64,000 nucleotides of DNA from Enterobacter asburiae (GCF_021440515.1 NZ_JAKCMV010000041.1:1-64000); one strand, 5' to 3'; positions 38,627 to 48,415 are shown, numbered from the stretch's first letter. The notes: generated from the letters alone by a model not told the origin. Translations and numbers: made by a program.

Positions 38627-40813
38627 ATGAACAACACCAATATGCACAAAACGCTTCTGGCGCTGGCTATCGGCGCGGTTACGCACTCCGCCTTCGCGGC
38701 GGACGGCAAAAAAGAGGACACCATCGTTGTCCAGTCCGCGCCTGCCGGCGATTTCAAACCCGGTGGCGATAATCTTGTTCCGGCCTTCCTGGACGGGCAG
38801 GTGGCAAACGGCGGACGCATGGGGATGCTCGGCCAGCAGAATGCGATGGACGTGCCGTTCAACATCATCAGCTACACCTCAAAGCTGGTGGAAGATCAGC
38901 AGGCGAAAACCATTGCCGACGTGGTCGCTAACGACGCGGGCGTGCAGTACGTTCAGGGCTACGGCAACAGCGCCGAAAGCTTCCGCATTCGCGGCCTGAA
39001 GTTTGACGGCGATGACATGACCTTCGGCGGCCTGTCCGGCGTGCTGCCGCGTCAGGTGGTGGACGCGCAGATGGTGGATCGTATTGAGATCTTCAAAGGG
39101 GCGAACTCGCTGATGAACGGCGCGGCCAGCTCCGGCGTGGGCGGGATGATCAACCTGGAGCCGAAGCACGCGGGTGAAACCCCGCAGGCGAAAATAGGCG
39201 TCGATTACACCTCCGATTCGCAGATTGGCACCACGCTCGATGCGGGTCGCCGCTTTGGCGACAGCGACCAGTTCGGCGCGCGCGTAAACCTGGTTCACCG
39301 CGAAGGGGAAACTGGGATCCCGAACGACCGTCGTCGCACCACGCTGCTCTCCACCGGGCTGGATTACAAAGGCGACAACTTCCGCACCTCGCTGGACGTG
39401 GGCTATCAGAAGAAGACCTTCCACGGCAGCCCGACCAGCGTCAATATCTCTGCGGTGGATTTCGTGCCGGAGCCGCCGAAAAACGACCGCAACTTCTCGC
39501 AGAAGTGGGCGTACAGCGATATCGAAAACGAATTCGGCATGTGGCGCAGCGAGTACGACATCACCGATAGCTGGACGGCCTACACCGGGCTGGGGGCGCA
39601 GCACGCGCACGAAGAGGGGCTGTACAGCGCACCAAAACTGCTGGATAAGAGCGGTACGGCCACCGCCAGCCGCCTCGACACCAACCGCATCAGCGACTCC
39701 GTCAGCGGGATGGCGGGCATTCGCGGCAGCTTCGATACCGGGTTTATCTCCCACAAGGTCAACGTCGGCTATTCGGCGATGACCAAAAACGAAAAAATAG
39801 CGTGGAAGATGTCGGCGGCGGCGAATAACCCGACCACCAACATCTACCACAACACCGGCGTGAACGCGCCGGACAGCACCAACTTCAACGGCTCCGGCGG
39901 CAAATACAGCGATCCGCTGACCAGCGGGCGCACCCGCACCCAGGGCTGGCTGCTGAGCGATACTCTTGGCGTGCTCGACGACAAACTGCTGTTCACCGCC
40001 GGGGCGCGCCATCAGAAGGTGGTGATCCGCGGCTATAACAAAATCACCGGCGCGGAAAACGACGCGGACGGCTTCGACGGCAGCCGCTGGATGCCAACCT
40101 ACGGCGTGGTGTACAAGCCGTGGGAGCAGATCTCACTTTACGCCAACCACACCGAAGCGTTGCAGCCTGGCAAGACCGCGCCAAACACCGCCACTAACTA
40201 CGGCCAGAGTACCGGGATCGTCCACTCTAAGCAGAACGAGGTCGGGGTGAAGGCCGACTTCGGACGCGTGGGCGGCTCGCTGGCGCTGTTCGAGATCAAA
40301 ATGCCGTCGGCTATTCTCGACAGCGAAACCAAACACTACGGCCTGGACGCGGAGCAGCGTAACCGCGGCGTGGAGCTGAACGTCTTTGGCGAGCCGATGC
40401 TCGGCATGCGTCTGAACGCCAGCGCCACCTGGTTGCAGGCGGAGCTGACCAAAACCAACAACGGGCTGAACCAGGGCAACGACGCCATTGGCGTGCCGAA
40501 CTTCTACGCGGTGCTGGGCGCGGAGTACGACATCAAGCCGATCGACGGGCTGACCGCCACCGCGCGCGTCAACCATTCCGGCTCGCAGTACGCCGATCTG
40601 GCGAACAGCAAAAAGCTCGACAGCTATACCACGCTGGATCTCGGCGTGCGCTATCGCTTCGCGGTGAACCACAATGAGAATCAGATGACGCTTCGCGCGG
40701 GCATCGACAACGTAACCGACGAAAACTACTGGGCATCCGTGGACGATTCCGGTACCTACGTCACTCAGGGCGAAGCGCGCACCTTTAAGGTGTCGGTTGG
40801 CTACGAGTTCTGA
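38627..40813 (+). CDS. TonB-dependent siderophore-type receptor
   Basis: The 728-residue outer-membrane receptor has a signal peptide ending SAFA (about 24), a TonB box EDTIVVQ, then a plug domain (SKLVEDQQAKTIADVVANDAG region, with SFRIRGL and RIEIFKGANSLMNG) and a 22-strand barrel ending in phenylalanine (SVGYEF). Plug motifs are those of ferric-siderophore receptors of the FhuA/FoxA/FcuA class. The ATG at 38624 or 38627 is likely; spacing from the lipoprotein gene is about 50 bases. The ligand cannot be named from sequence. The Fur-type promoter at 37.3 kb supports an iron role. Confidence 0.9.
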   Translation: MNNTNMHKTLLALAIGAVTHSAFAADGKKEDTIVVQSAPAGDFKPGGDNLVPAFLDGQVANGGRMGMLGQQNAMDVPFNIISYTSKLVEDQQAKTIADVVANDAGVQYVQGYGNSAESFRIRGLKFDGDDMTFGGLSGVLPRQVVDAQMVDRIEIFKGANSLMNGAASSGVGGMINLEPKHAGETPQAKIGVDYTSDSQIGTTLDAGRRFGDSDQFGARVNLVHREGETGIPNDRRRTTLLSTGLDYKGDNFRTSLDVGYQKKTFHGSPTSVNISAVDFVPEPPKNDRNFSQKWAYSDIENEFGMWRSEYDITDSWTAYTGLGAQHAHEEGLYSAPKLLDKSGTATASRLDTNRISDSVSGMAGIRGSFDTGFISHKVNVGYSAMTKNEKIAWKMSAAANNPTTNIYHNTGVNAPDSTNFNGSGGKYSDPLTSGRTRTQGWLLSDTLGVLDDKLLFTAGARHQKVVIRGYNKITGAENDADGFDGSRWMPTYGVVYKPWEQISLYANHTEALQPGKTAPNTATNYGQSTGIVHSKQNEVGVKADFGRVGGSLALFEIKMPSAILDSETKHYGLDAEQRNRGVELNVFGEPMLGMRLNASATWLQAELTKTNNGLNQGNDAIGVPNFYAVLGAEYDIKPIDGLTATARVNHSGSQYADLANSKKLDSYTTLDLGVRYRFAVNHNENQMTLRAGIDNVTDENYWASVDDSGTYVTQGEARTFKVSVGYEF

Positions 40814-40921
40814 GTTCCACCCTCGTTATCCGGGGCAGGGAAGCCCCAATCCTTTCAGCTTGCTACCACCAGCATGAAGTGTTAAAACGTGCCCCTTCTA
40901 AAAAAGAGACAGGGAATGGAT

Positions 40922-42310
40922 GTGAAAGACGCGTCATCCGCTTCAGGCAGTGAGAGCCCTGAAGCCTCGTCGGAACAAAATCCGACGCTGCAACGTGGTT
41001 TGCAAAATCGACATATTCAATTAATTGCCCTCGGCGGCGCCATCGGTACAGGACTGTTTCTGGGGATTGGTCCTGCGATCCAGATGGCGGGGCCGGCGGT
41101 ACTGCTGGGTTACGGCATCGCCGGGATTATCGCCTTTCTGATCATGCGCCAGCTCGGTGAGATGGTCGTTGAAGAGCCGGTGTCAGGCTCCTTCGCCCAC
41201 TTCGCCTACAAATACTGGGGCCCGTTTGCCGGGTTCCTCTCCGGCTGGAACTACTGGGTAATGTTCGTGCTGGTGGGAATGGCCGAACTGACCGCCGCTG
41301 GCATCTATATGCAGTACTGGCTGCCGGACGTGCCGACCTGGGTCTGGGCCGCCGCCTTCTTTATTATCATCAACGCCGTTAACCTGGTGAACGTGCGCCT
41401 GTACGGTGAAACCGAGTTCTGGTTTGCGCTGATCAAGGTGCTTGCGATTATCGGTATGATTGGCTTTGGCCTGTGGCTGCTGTTCTCCGGCCACGGCGGC
41501 GAGCGCGCCACTCTCGACAACCTGTGGCAGCACGGCGGCTTCCTCGCGACGGGCTGGAAGGGGCTTATTCTGTCGCTGGCGGTGATCATGTTCTCCTTCG
41601 GCGGGCTTGAGCTGATTGGTATTACCGCCGCCGAAGCGCGCGATCCGCAGAAAAGCATTCCGAAAGCGGTGAATCAGGTGGTGTACCGCATTCTGCTGTT
41701 CTATATCGGTTCTCTGGTGGTGCTGCTGGCGCTGTACCCGTGGGTAGAAGTGAAATCCGACAGCAGTCCGTTCGTGATGATTTTCCACGATCTAAACAGC
41801 AACGTGGTGGCATCGGCGCTTAACTTCGTCATTCTGGTCGCTTCTCTGTCCGTTTATAACAGCGGCGTATACTCCAACAGCCGTATGCTGTTCGGCCTCT
41901 CCGTGCAGGGCAACGCGCCGAAGTTCCTGACCCGCGTCAGCCGTCGCGGCGTGCCGGTGAACTCGCTGATGCTCTCGGGCGCGATTACGTCGCTGGTGGT
42001 GCTGATCAACTATCTGCTGCCGAAGTCCGCCTTTGGCCTGCTGATGGCGCTGGTTGTCGCCACGCTGCTGCTGAACTGGGTCATGATCTGCCTCGCGCAC
42101 CTGCGTTTTCGCGCCGCGATGCGCCGCAAAGGGCGTGAAACCCAGTTCAAAGCGCTGCTCTACCCGGCGGGGAACTACCTCTGCATCGCCTTCCTGGCGA
42201 TGATCCTCGTGCTGATGTGTACGATGGACGGTATGCGCCTGTCGGCGATGCTGCTGCCGGTGTGGGTGGTGTTCCTGTTTGTGGCGTTTAAGCTGTCCCG
42301 TAAAAAGTGA
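40922..42310 (+). CDS. pheP: Phenylalanine:H+ symporter PheP
   Basis: The 462-residue inner-membrane amino-acid permease (APC family, 12 helices) is nearly identical to E. coli PheP through the core. The GGAIGTGLFLGIG motif of helix 1 and the ITAAEARDP loop are intact. The start is taken as GTG at 40922 because the next residues KDAS align with MKNAS of E. coli and AGGGA is 6 bases before it; the frame is open to 40889. The gene keeps its E. coli neighbour ybdG, but a five-gene-length insertion lies between them. Confidence 0.95.
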   Translation: MKDASSASGSESPEASSEQNPTLQRGLQNRHIQLIALGGAIGTGLFLGIGPAIQMAGPAVLLGYGIAGIIAFLIMRQLGEMVVEEPVSGSFAHFAYKYWGPFAGFLSGWNYWVMFVLVGMAELTAAGIYMQYWLPDVPTWVWAAAFFIIINAVNLVNVRLYGETEFWFALIKVLAIIGMIGFGLWLLFSGHGGERATLDNLWQHGGFLATGWKGLILSLAVIMFSFGGLELIGITAAEARDPQKSIPKAVNQVVYRILLFYIGSLVVLLALYPWVEVKSDSSPFVMIFHDLNSNVVASALNFVILVASLSVYNSGVYSNSRMLFGLSVQGNAPKFLTRVSRRGVPVNSLMLSGAITSLVVLINYLLPKSAFGLLMALVVATLLLNWVMICLAHLRFRAAMRRKGRETQFKALLYPAGNYLCIAFLAMILVLMCTMDGMRLSAMLLPVWVVFLFVAFKLSRKK

Positions 42311-42320
42311 CCTGCTTTTC

Positions 42321-42533
42321 TCCCTCTCCTTTTGGGAGAGGGGCGGGGTGAGGGCACCAGACCGGACCAGAGTGCCATTAGCCGCACTGGAGTGGCTGAA
42401 ACAATTCCCTCTCCCTGTGGGAGAGGGTGAGGGTGAGGGCACCAGACCGCACCTCGTTTCGCCCGGTGGCGCTGCGCTTACCGGGCCTACAGTCACCACG
42501 TAGGCCGGGTAAGGCCTCGCCGCCACCCGGCAC
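42321..42533. repeat. Cluster of REP and CCCTCTCCC-type repeats after pheP
   Basis: Two CCCTCTCC palindromes (about 42322-42341 and 42411-42427), each with a GGTGAGGGCACCAGACC tail, are followed by two REP units in opposite orientation (42463-42490 and 42500-42529). The cluster occupies most of the 357 bases between pheP and the next operon. It probably ends pheP transcripts and may be a gyrase/Pol I-type BIME. Confidence 0.82.
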
Positions 42534-42600
42534 TTCCCACGCTGCTCCCATCTTTATCGTGACCCCCCTCCCAAATCTGTTTCGATCCGCAGGATCTTTA

Positions 42601-42651
42601 TTTTGTAATCGATTACTTTTTATTTGAACTGTTTTGTAATCGATTACTTTT
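42601..42651. promoter_or_regulatory. Twin operators of the sugar operon
   Basis: An identical 20-bp sequence, TTTTGTAATCGATTACTTTT, occurs at 42601-42620 and 42632-42651. Each contains the perfect 12-bp palindrome GTAATCGATTAC. Centres are 31 bp apart, close to three helical turns. The second copy ends 3 bases before the ribosome site of the transporter gene. The likely binder is the LacI-type regulator encoded at 46157. Confidence 0.85.
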
Positions 42652-42667
42652 GCAGGTGAGGCTCATC

Positions 42668-43906
42668 ATGGTGTCAACAACTGAAAGTAGTGAGAAGGCG
42701 ATAGTGCAGCACCGGATGCTGGTGCCGCGCCTGTCGCTGATGATGTTTATGCAGTTTTTTATCTGGGGTAGCTGGTCGGTCACGCTCGGGCTGGTAATGA
42801 CCCAGCACAACATGTCGCTGCTGATTGGCGATGCGTTCTCCGCCGGGCCGATTGCCTCCATCCTCTCGCCGTTTGTGCTCGGGATGCTGGTGGATCGCTT
42901 CTTTGCCTCACAGAAGGTGATGGCGGTGATGCACCTCGCCGGGGCGGCGATCCTGTGGTTTGTGCCGGGGGCGCTGATCGCAGAAAACGGCGCGCTGCTG
43001 ATTGGCCTTCTGTTTGGCTACACGCTCTGCTATATGCCGACGCTGGCGCTCACCAACAACATCGCGTTTCACAGCCTGCGCAACGTGGATAAAACCTTCC
43101 CGGTGGTGCGCGTGTTCGGCACTATCGGCTGGATTGTCGCGGGGATCTTCATCGGCGTCACCGGCGTGGCCTCAAGCGTAACCATCTTCAGGGTTGCGGC
43201 GACCTGCTCCGTGCTGCTGGCGATCTACAGCCTGACGCTGCCCCACACGCCAGCGCCCGCCAAAGGGCTGCCGGTCAAGGTGCGCGATCTGTTCTGCGCC
43301 GACGCCTTTGCGCTGCTCAAAACGCGCCACTTCTTTATTTTTTCGCTCTGCGCGATGCTGATTTCCGTCCCGCTGGGCACCTACTACGCCTACACCGCCT
43401 CCTATCTGGCGGATGCCGGGATCGCGGACGTCAGTACCGCCATGTCCTTCGGGCAGATGTCTGAAATTTTCTTCATGCTGATCATCCCGCTGCTGTTCCG
43501 CCGTCTGGGGGTGAAAATTATGCTGCTGATCGGGATGCTGGCGTGGTTTGTGCGCTACGCCATGTTTGCCCTCGGCGTGAGCGAAGAGGGGCGCATCCTG
43601 CTCTATCTCGGCATTCTGCTCCACGGCGTGTGCTATGACTTCTTCTTTGTGGTCGGCTTTATCTATACCGACCGCGTGGCGGGCGAAAAGGTAAAAGGGC
43701 AGGCGCAGAGCATGATCGTCATGTTCACCTACGGGATCGGAATGCTGCTTGGCTCGCAGATTTCGGGCGCGCTGTATAACCAGCTGGTGGCGGGGCAGAC
43801 CGTGCCGCAGGCGTGGGTGACGTTCTGGTGGATCCCGGCGGTGGCCGCCGCCGTGATTGCACTGATCTTCATGCTGACGTTTAAGTACGACGACGACAAA
43901 GCGTAA
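42668..43906 (+). CDS. MFS transporter, nucleoside:H+ symporter (NupG/YegT-like)
   Basis: The 412-residue inner-membrane carrier has 12 predicted helices. The first helix (MMFMQFFIWGSWSVTLG) and the block FGTIGWIVAGIFIG are features of the NHS family, which includes NupG, XapB and YegT. AGGTGAGG precedes the ATG at 42668. It is the first gene of a four-gene set with an isomerase, a dehydrogenase and a LacI-type regulator, so it should import their substrate. Whether that is a nucleoside or a sugar derivative is open. Confidence 0.85.
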   Translation: MVSTTESSEKAIVQHRMLVPRLSLMMFMQFFIWGSWSVTLGLVMTQHNMSLLIGDAFSAGPIASILSPFVLGMLVDRFFASQKVMAVMHLAGAAILWFVPGALIAENGALLIGLLFGYTLCYMPTLALTNNIAFHSLRNVDKTFPVVRVFGTIGWIVAGIFIGVTGVASSVTIFRVAATCSVLLAIYSLTLPHTPAPAKGLPVKVRDLFCADAFALLKTRHFFIFSLCAMLISVPLGTYYAYTASYLADAGIADVSTAMSFGQMSEIFFMLIIPLLFRRLGVKIMLLIGMLAWFVRYAMFALGVSEEGRILLYLGILLHGVCYDFFFVVGFIYTDRVAGEKVKGQAQSMIVMFTYGIGMLLGSQISGALYNQLVAGQTVPQAWVTFWWIPAVAAAVIALIFMLTFKYDDDKA

Positions 43907-43921
43907 TTCTCAGGAGGCGGT

Positions 43922-44947
43922 ATGAGAACGATTAAGGGACCGGGCATTTTTCTCTCGCAGTTTATCGGGGCGCAGCCGCCGTTTAACTCGCTGGACGGGC
44001 TGGCGGGCTGGGCCGCCGAAAAGGGCTACAAGGCCCTGCAAATTCCCTGCAACCATCCGCACATTTTTGATGTGGAAAAAGCGGCCGAAAGCCAGGCGTA
44101 CTGCGATGAGATAACCGCCCGGCTGGCGCACTATGGGCTGGCGATCAGCGAACTGTCGACGCATCTGGAAGGACAGCTGATGGCGGTTAACGAGGCTTAC
44201 AGCGACGCCTTCGATCACTTTGCCCCGGCGTCGGTGCGCGGCAACGATGACGCGCGACGGGCCTGGGCAACGGAGAAACTGAAGCAGGCAGCGGTGGCCT
44301 CGGCAAGGCTTGGGCTCACCGCGCACGCAACCTTTTCCGGCTCGCTGGCATGGCCCTTTTTCTACCCCTGGCCGCCGCACAACGCACAGCGTTTTGAGGA
44401 GGCGTTTGAGGAGCTTGCCCGCCGCTGGCGGCCGATTCTTGATGCGTTTGACGAGCAGGGCGTGAACGTCTGTTTTGAGCTACATCCGGGCGAAGATCTG
44501 CACGATGGCGTCACCTTCGAGCGTTTTCTGGCGCTGGTGGACAACCATCCGCGCTGCAACATTCTCTTTGACCCAAGCCATATGCTGCTGCAACAGATGG
44601 ATTATCTGCGCTTTATCGATATCTACCATTCACGCATTAAGGCGTTTCACGTCAAGGACGCCGAGTTCAGGGCGAGCGGACGCAGCGGGGTATACGGCGG
44701 CTATCAGCCGTGGATCCACCGCGCCGGACGCTTTCGCTCGCTGGGCGACGGGCAGATCGATTTCAAAGGCATCTTCAGCAAGCTCACCGAGTACGGCTAC
44801 GACGGCTGGGCGGTGCTGGAGTGGGAGTGCTGCCTGAAAGAGGGCGACGCCGGGGCCAGCGAGGGGAGCGCGTTTATCCGCCGCCACATTATTCCGGTTT
44901 CGGATCGGGCATTTGATGATTTCGCCGCAGGAGGCCGCCATGATTAA
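43922..44947 (+). CDS. Sugar phosphate isomerase/epimerase (xylose isomerase-like TIM barrel)
   Basis: The 341-residue protein has the AP endonuclease 2/xylose-isomerase-like barrel: early strand with YKALQIPCNHPHIFD, the metal-site blocks CFELHPGEDLHDG, FDPSHMLLQQMD and AFHVKDAEF, and the terminal VLEWECC. AGGAGG precedes the ATG. The gene starts 15 bases after the transporter and overlaps the dehydrogenase by 8 bases. Proteins of this fold next to Gfo/Idh enzymes epimerise or cleave 3-keto sugars; this is inference. Confidence 0.85.
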   Translation: MRTIKGPGIFLSQFIGAQPPFNSLDGLAGWAAEKGYKALQIPCNHPHIFDVEKAAESQAYCDEITARLAHYGLAISELSTHLEGQLMAVNEAYSDAFDHFAPASVRGNDDARRAWATEKLKQAAVASARLGLTAHATFSGSLAWPFFYPWPPHNAQRFEEAFEELARRWRPILDAFDEQGVNVCFELHPGEDLHDGVTFERFLALVDNHPRCNILFDPSHMLLQQMDYLRFIDIYHSRIKAFHVKDAEFRASGRSGVYGGYQPWIHRAGRFRSLGDGQIDFKGIFSKLTEYGYDGWAVLEWECCLKEGDAGASEGSAFIRRHIIPVSDRAFDDFAAGGRHD

Positions 44948-46082
44948 CGTCGGCATTATCGGCAGCGGGTTTATCGGCCCTGCGCACATCGAAGCCCTGC
45001 GCCGCCTCGGGTTCGTGCAGGTTGTTGCCCTGTGCGACGGCTCCCTGGCTCAGGCGCAGGAGAAGGCGCATCAGCTAAACGTGCCGCACGCCTACGGCTG
45101 CGTGGAGGCGCTGCTCGCTCATCCGGATTTGCACGTGGTACACAACTGCACGCCGAACCATCTGCACGCGGAGATCAACCGGCAGATTTTACGCGCGGGC
45201 AAGCACGTCTTTTCCGAAAAGCCGCTGTGCATGACCCCGGACGAGGCGCGCGAGCTGGTAGCGCTGGCGGAGCGGGCGGGCGTTATCCACGGCGTCAGCT
45301 TTGTCTATCGCCAGTTTGCGATGGTGCGCCAGGCCGCCAGCATGATGCGACAGGGCAGCGTCGGACGGCTGTTTGCCGCGCACGGCAGCTATTTGCAGGA
45401 CTGGATGCTGCTGGAAACCGACTACAACTGGCGGGTGGATGCCGCGCTCGGCGGGGCGTCGCGCGCGGTGGCGGATATCGGCTCCCACTGGTGCGACACG
45501 GTGCAGTTTGTCACCGGGCGACGTATCACAGAGGTGATGGCCGATCTCGCTATCGTCTGGCCAACGCGAAAAGCCAGCGTCGGGGGCAGTCAGACCTTCG
45601 CGCATGACGAACACGCCCGCTATGAAGATAAGCCCGTTACCACCGAGGATTTCGGCTCGGTGCTGTTCCGCTTTGACGACGGCAGCAGGGGCAGCTTTAG
45701 CGTGTCGCAGGTCAGCGCCGGGCGCAAAAATCGTCTGACCTTTGAGTTAAACGGCAGCGAGCAATCCGTGGCCTGGGATCAGGAGGTGCCGCAGCAGCTG
45801 TGGATCGGACATCGCACGAAGGCTAACCAGACGCTCACAGACGATCCGGGGCTGATGAACCCGGACGTGGCCGACAGCGCCCACTTCCCCGGCGGGCATA
45901 TCGAGGGCTGGCCGGATGCCTTTAAAAATATGATGGCGCAGTTCTACCGTGCGGTGCAGGCGGGCGAAATGCCGCACCAGCCGCTGTTCGCGACCTTCCA
46001 CGACGGCGCGGACGTGATGTATATTATTGATGCGATTGTAAAAAGCCATCAGCAGCAGCGGTGGATACGCATCGAACGATGA
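44940..46082 (+). CDS. Gfo/Idh/MocA-family oxidoreductase
   Basis: The 380-residue NAD(P)-dependent dehydrogenase has an N-terminal Rossmann motif (NVGIIGSGFIGPAH, residues 3-16), the conserved EKPLCMTPDEA block with the catalytic lysine, and the DIGSHWCDTVQF segment with the active histidine. It should oxidise a sugar or inositol at a ring carbon. AGGAGG lies 5 bases before the ATG at 44940, inside the end of the isomerase gene, so translation is coupled. The frame is open to 44913. Confidence 0.88.
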   Translation: MINVGIIGSGFIGPAHIEALRRLGFVQVVALCDGSLAQAQEKAHQLNVPHAYGCVEALLAHPDLHVVHNCTPNHLHAEINRQILRAGKHVFSEKPLCMTPDEARELVALAERAGVIHGVSFVYRQFAMVRQAASMMRQGSVGRLFAAHGSYLQDWMLLETDYNWRVDAALGGASRAVADIGSHWCDTVQFVTGRRITEVMADLAIVWPTRKASVGGSQTFAHDEHARYEDKPVTTEDFGSVLFRFDDGSRGSFSVSQVSAGRKNRLTFELNGSEQSVAWDQEVPQQLWIGHRTKANQTLTDDPGLMNPDVADSAHFPGGHIEGWPDAFKNMMAQFYRAVQAGEMPHQPLFATFHDGADVMYIIDAIVKSHQQQRWIRIER

Positions 46083-46156
46083 CGGCTGCCCGGTTCGCCG
46101 GGCGCTGAATTTATGGTAGCCTGCACAAAACGCTAACCGCAGGATGTGTCGTCGCT

Positions 46157-47128
46157 ATGTCTATTCAGAAAATCGCCCAGCTGGCCGGGGTTTCCGTGGC
46201 AACCGTGTCGCGCGTGCTCAACAACAGCGATACGGTGAAAGCGAAAAACCGCGAACGCGTCCTGAAGGCCATTAAAGAGAGCAACTACCAGCCAAATCTG
46301 CTGGCGCGCCAGCTGCGCACCGCCCGCAGCTACATGATCCTGGTGATGGTTTCGAACATCGCTAACCCGTTCTGCGCCGAGGTGGTAAAGGGCATCGAGG
46401 AAGAGGCCGAGAAAAACGGCTACCGCATTTTGCTCTGCAACTCCGGGTCCGATATCGAACGCTCTCGTTCCGGCCTGAGCCTGCTGTCGGGGAAAATCGT
46501 CGACGGCATTATCACCATGGACGCCTTCTCTAAGCTGCCCGAGCTCGCCGCGCTGATCGGCAACGCCCCCTGGGTGCAGTGCGCCGAATACGCCGATAAC
46601 GGATCGGTTTCCTGCGTCGGCATTAACGACGTGGACGCGTCGCAGCACGCAGTGAGCCAGCTTGCCGACGGCGGACGCAAACGCATTGCCATGATTAACC
46701 ACGACCTGAGCTACAAATATGCCCGCCTGCGCGAGCGCGGGTATAAGAGCGTGCTGCATCTGCGCGATCTCGACTATCAGGTGGTGGAATACGCGAGCGA
46801 TCTGAGCCCGGCGGCGGGGATGGCGGCGATGCAGACGCTGCTTAAAGAGAACCCGCCGGATGCGGTATTTGCGGTTTCGGACACCCTGGCGGCCGGGGCG
46901 CTGCGGGCCATTCAGCAGGCAGGGCTGCGGGTGCCGGAAGATATCGCGGTGGCCGGTTTTGACGGCACGGAGCTTGCGGAGATGATTTCCCTGTCGACGA
47001 TTGAACAGCCGTCGCGGGATATCGGGCGCAAGGCCGTCGATCTATTACTGAATAACATCGACAACCCGGATGCGCCCGCGCAGAGGGTGATGATGGACTG
47101 GCGCTATATTTCCCGCGCCAGCACCTGA
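46157..47128 (+). CDS. LacI-family regulator of the sugar operon
   Basis: The 323-residue protein has a LacI helix-turn-helix (IQKIAQLAGVSVATVSRVL), the hinge helix PNLLARQLRT and a ligand-binding domain. It resembles the CytR/PurR subgroup. It follows the dehydrogenase after 74 bases in the same direction and probably represses the operon through the twin GTAATCGATTAC sites. Its stop is 1 base from the stop of convergent ybdG, leaving no room for a classical terminator. Confidence 0.88.
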   Translation: MSIQKIAQLAGVSVATVSRVLNNSDTVKAKNRERVLKAIKESNYQPNLLARQLRTARSYMILVMVSNIANPFCAEVVKGIEEEAEKNGYRILLCNSGSDIERSRSGLSLLSGKIVDGIITMDAFSKLPELAALIGNAPWVQCAEYADNGSVSCVGINDVDASQHAVSQLADGGRKRIAMINHDLSYKYARLRERGYKSVLHLRDLDYQVVEYASDLSPAAGMAAMQTLLKENPPDAVFAVSDTLAAGALRAIQQAGLRVPEDIAVAGFDGTELAEMISLSTIEQPSRDIGRKAVDLLLNNIDNPDAPAQRVMMDWRYISRAST

Positions 47129-47129
47129 T

Positions 47130-48374
47130 CTATTTTGTCAGCGCACCCGCCAGCGAGCGAATATCGTTCCCGGTCGGTGTCTGATGAACGCGTAAACCAA
47201 ATTCGTCGACCACCGCGAAAATATGGTCGAAAATATCGGCCTGAATTTCTTCATATTCCGCCCAGACTACGGTGTTGGTAAACGCATATATTTCTACCGG
47301 CAGACCATTCGCATCCGGGGCAAGCTGGCGCACCATAAGCGTCATATCTTTGCGGATGCGCGGGTGGTTGCGCAGATATTCATTCAGGTAGGCGCGGAAG
47401 GTGCCGATATTGGTCATCTTACGCAGGTTAAGCACCGATTCGCCTTCCGCGTGCTGCTGATTCCACACGCTGATCTCCTCGTGACGCGCCGCCATATACG
47501 GCTTCAGCAGCTTCGCCTGGATCAAGTTTTGCTGCTCCTGCTCGTCGAGAAAATGAATGCTGGTGGTGTCGATATTCAGGCTGCGCTTGATGCGTCGCCC
47601 GCCCGAGGCCGACATGCCGCTCCAGTTGATAAAGGCGTCCGACACCAGCGCCCAGGTGGGAATGGTGGTGATGGTGTTATCGAAATTACGCACCTTCACG
47701 GTGGTCAGGCCGATATCCGTGACCGTACCGTTGGCGCCGTATTTCGGCATCTCCAGCCAGTCGCCGAGCTTCAGCATGTCGTTGGCAGAGAGCTGGATTC
47801 CGGCGACCAGCCCCAGGATCGGATCCTTAAAGACCAGCATCAGCACCGCGGCCATCGCGCCCAGACCGCTTATCAGGATCGCCGGAGACTGACCAATCAG
47901 CAGGGAGATAATCAGTATCCCCACCAGAATGGCGCTCACCAGCTTAATGCCCTGGAAAATGCCCTTCAGCGGCAGCTGCGAGGCGGTTGCCATTTTCTGC
48001 GACAGATTGAAAATCACGTCCAGCAGCGAGAAGAACGAGAGCAGGGCATAGACCATCACCCACAGCTTCGCGCAGGTGGTTAATATCTCAGCCGCTTCAC
48101 TCCCTTTTTGCAGCCACAGTACCGCCTGAACGTTGACGATAATCCCCTGAAGGGTAAAGGCCAGGCGGTGAAATAGTTTGTTCTGGGTGATGATCTGTAG
48201 CCATAAATGGCTGCTGGCCTGCGCGCGCTTTTCAAAAGCCCGCAGCACCAGCTTGTGCAGAATAAAATGAACGATAAGGGCGGTAAGAAAAATAATACCA
48301 AAGATAATAATCAACGACGTGGTGTGGTTAATTTCAATCCCTAACTCTTCAACCTGAGCAATTAATTCCTGCAT
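47130..48374 (-). CDS. ybdG: Miniconductance mechanosensitive channel YbdG (MscM)
   Basis: The 414-residue inner-membrane MscS-family channel matches E. coli YbdG. N-terminal helices are followed by the pore helix ([23 protein letters not shown]) and the cytoplasmic beta domain with [19 protein letters not shown] and [11 protein letters not shown]. It opens at low conductance under osmotic downshift. The ATG at 48374 has AGGAGA upstream. Its E. coli neighbours pheP and nfsB have been pushed apart on both sides here. Confidence 0.95.
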   Translation of the reverse strand: MQELIAQVEELGIEINHTTSLIIIFGIIFLTALIVHFILHKLVLRAFEKRAQASSHLWLQIITQNKLFHRLAFTLQGIIVNVQAVLWLQKGSEAAEILTTCAKLWVMVYALLSFFSLLDVIFNLSQKMATASQLPLKGIFQGIKLVSAILVGILIISLLIGQSPAILISGLGAMAAVLMLVFKDPILGLVAGIQLSANDMLKLGDWLEMPKYGANGTVTDIGLTTVKVRNFDNTITTIPTWALVSDAFINWSGMSASGGRRIKRSLNIDTTSIHFLDEQEQQNLIQAKLLKPYMAARHEEISVWNQQHAEGESVLNLRKMTNIGTFRAYLNEYLRNHPRIRKDMTLMVRQLAPDANGLPVEIYAFTNTVVWAEYEEIQADIFDHIFAVVDEFGLRVHQTPTGNDIRSLAGALTK

Positions 48375-48392
48375 AATGTCTCCTGTATTGAT

Positions 48393-48415
48393 GCAGCCGC
48401 CATAATGGCGGCTGC
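48393..48415. terminator. Stem-loop between MFS gene and ybdG
   Basis: GCAGCCGCC/GGCGGCTGC pair perfectly around ATAAT. It lies 28 bases downstream of the MFS stop and 19 bases upstream of the ybdG start. There is no T-run, so it may be a weak terminator or an mRNA end. Confidence 0.5.

Noticed and set aside
42321..42533. CRISPR-like array in the repeat cluster after pheP
   Set aside because: The repeats are REP-type palindromes in alternating orientation without unique equal-length spacers or cas genes.
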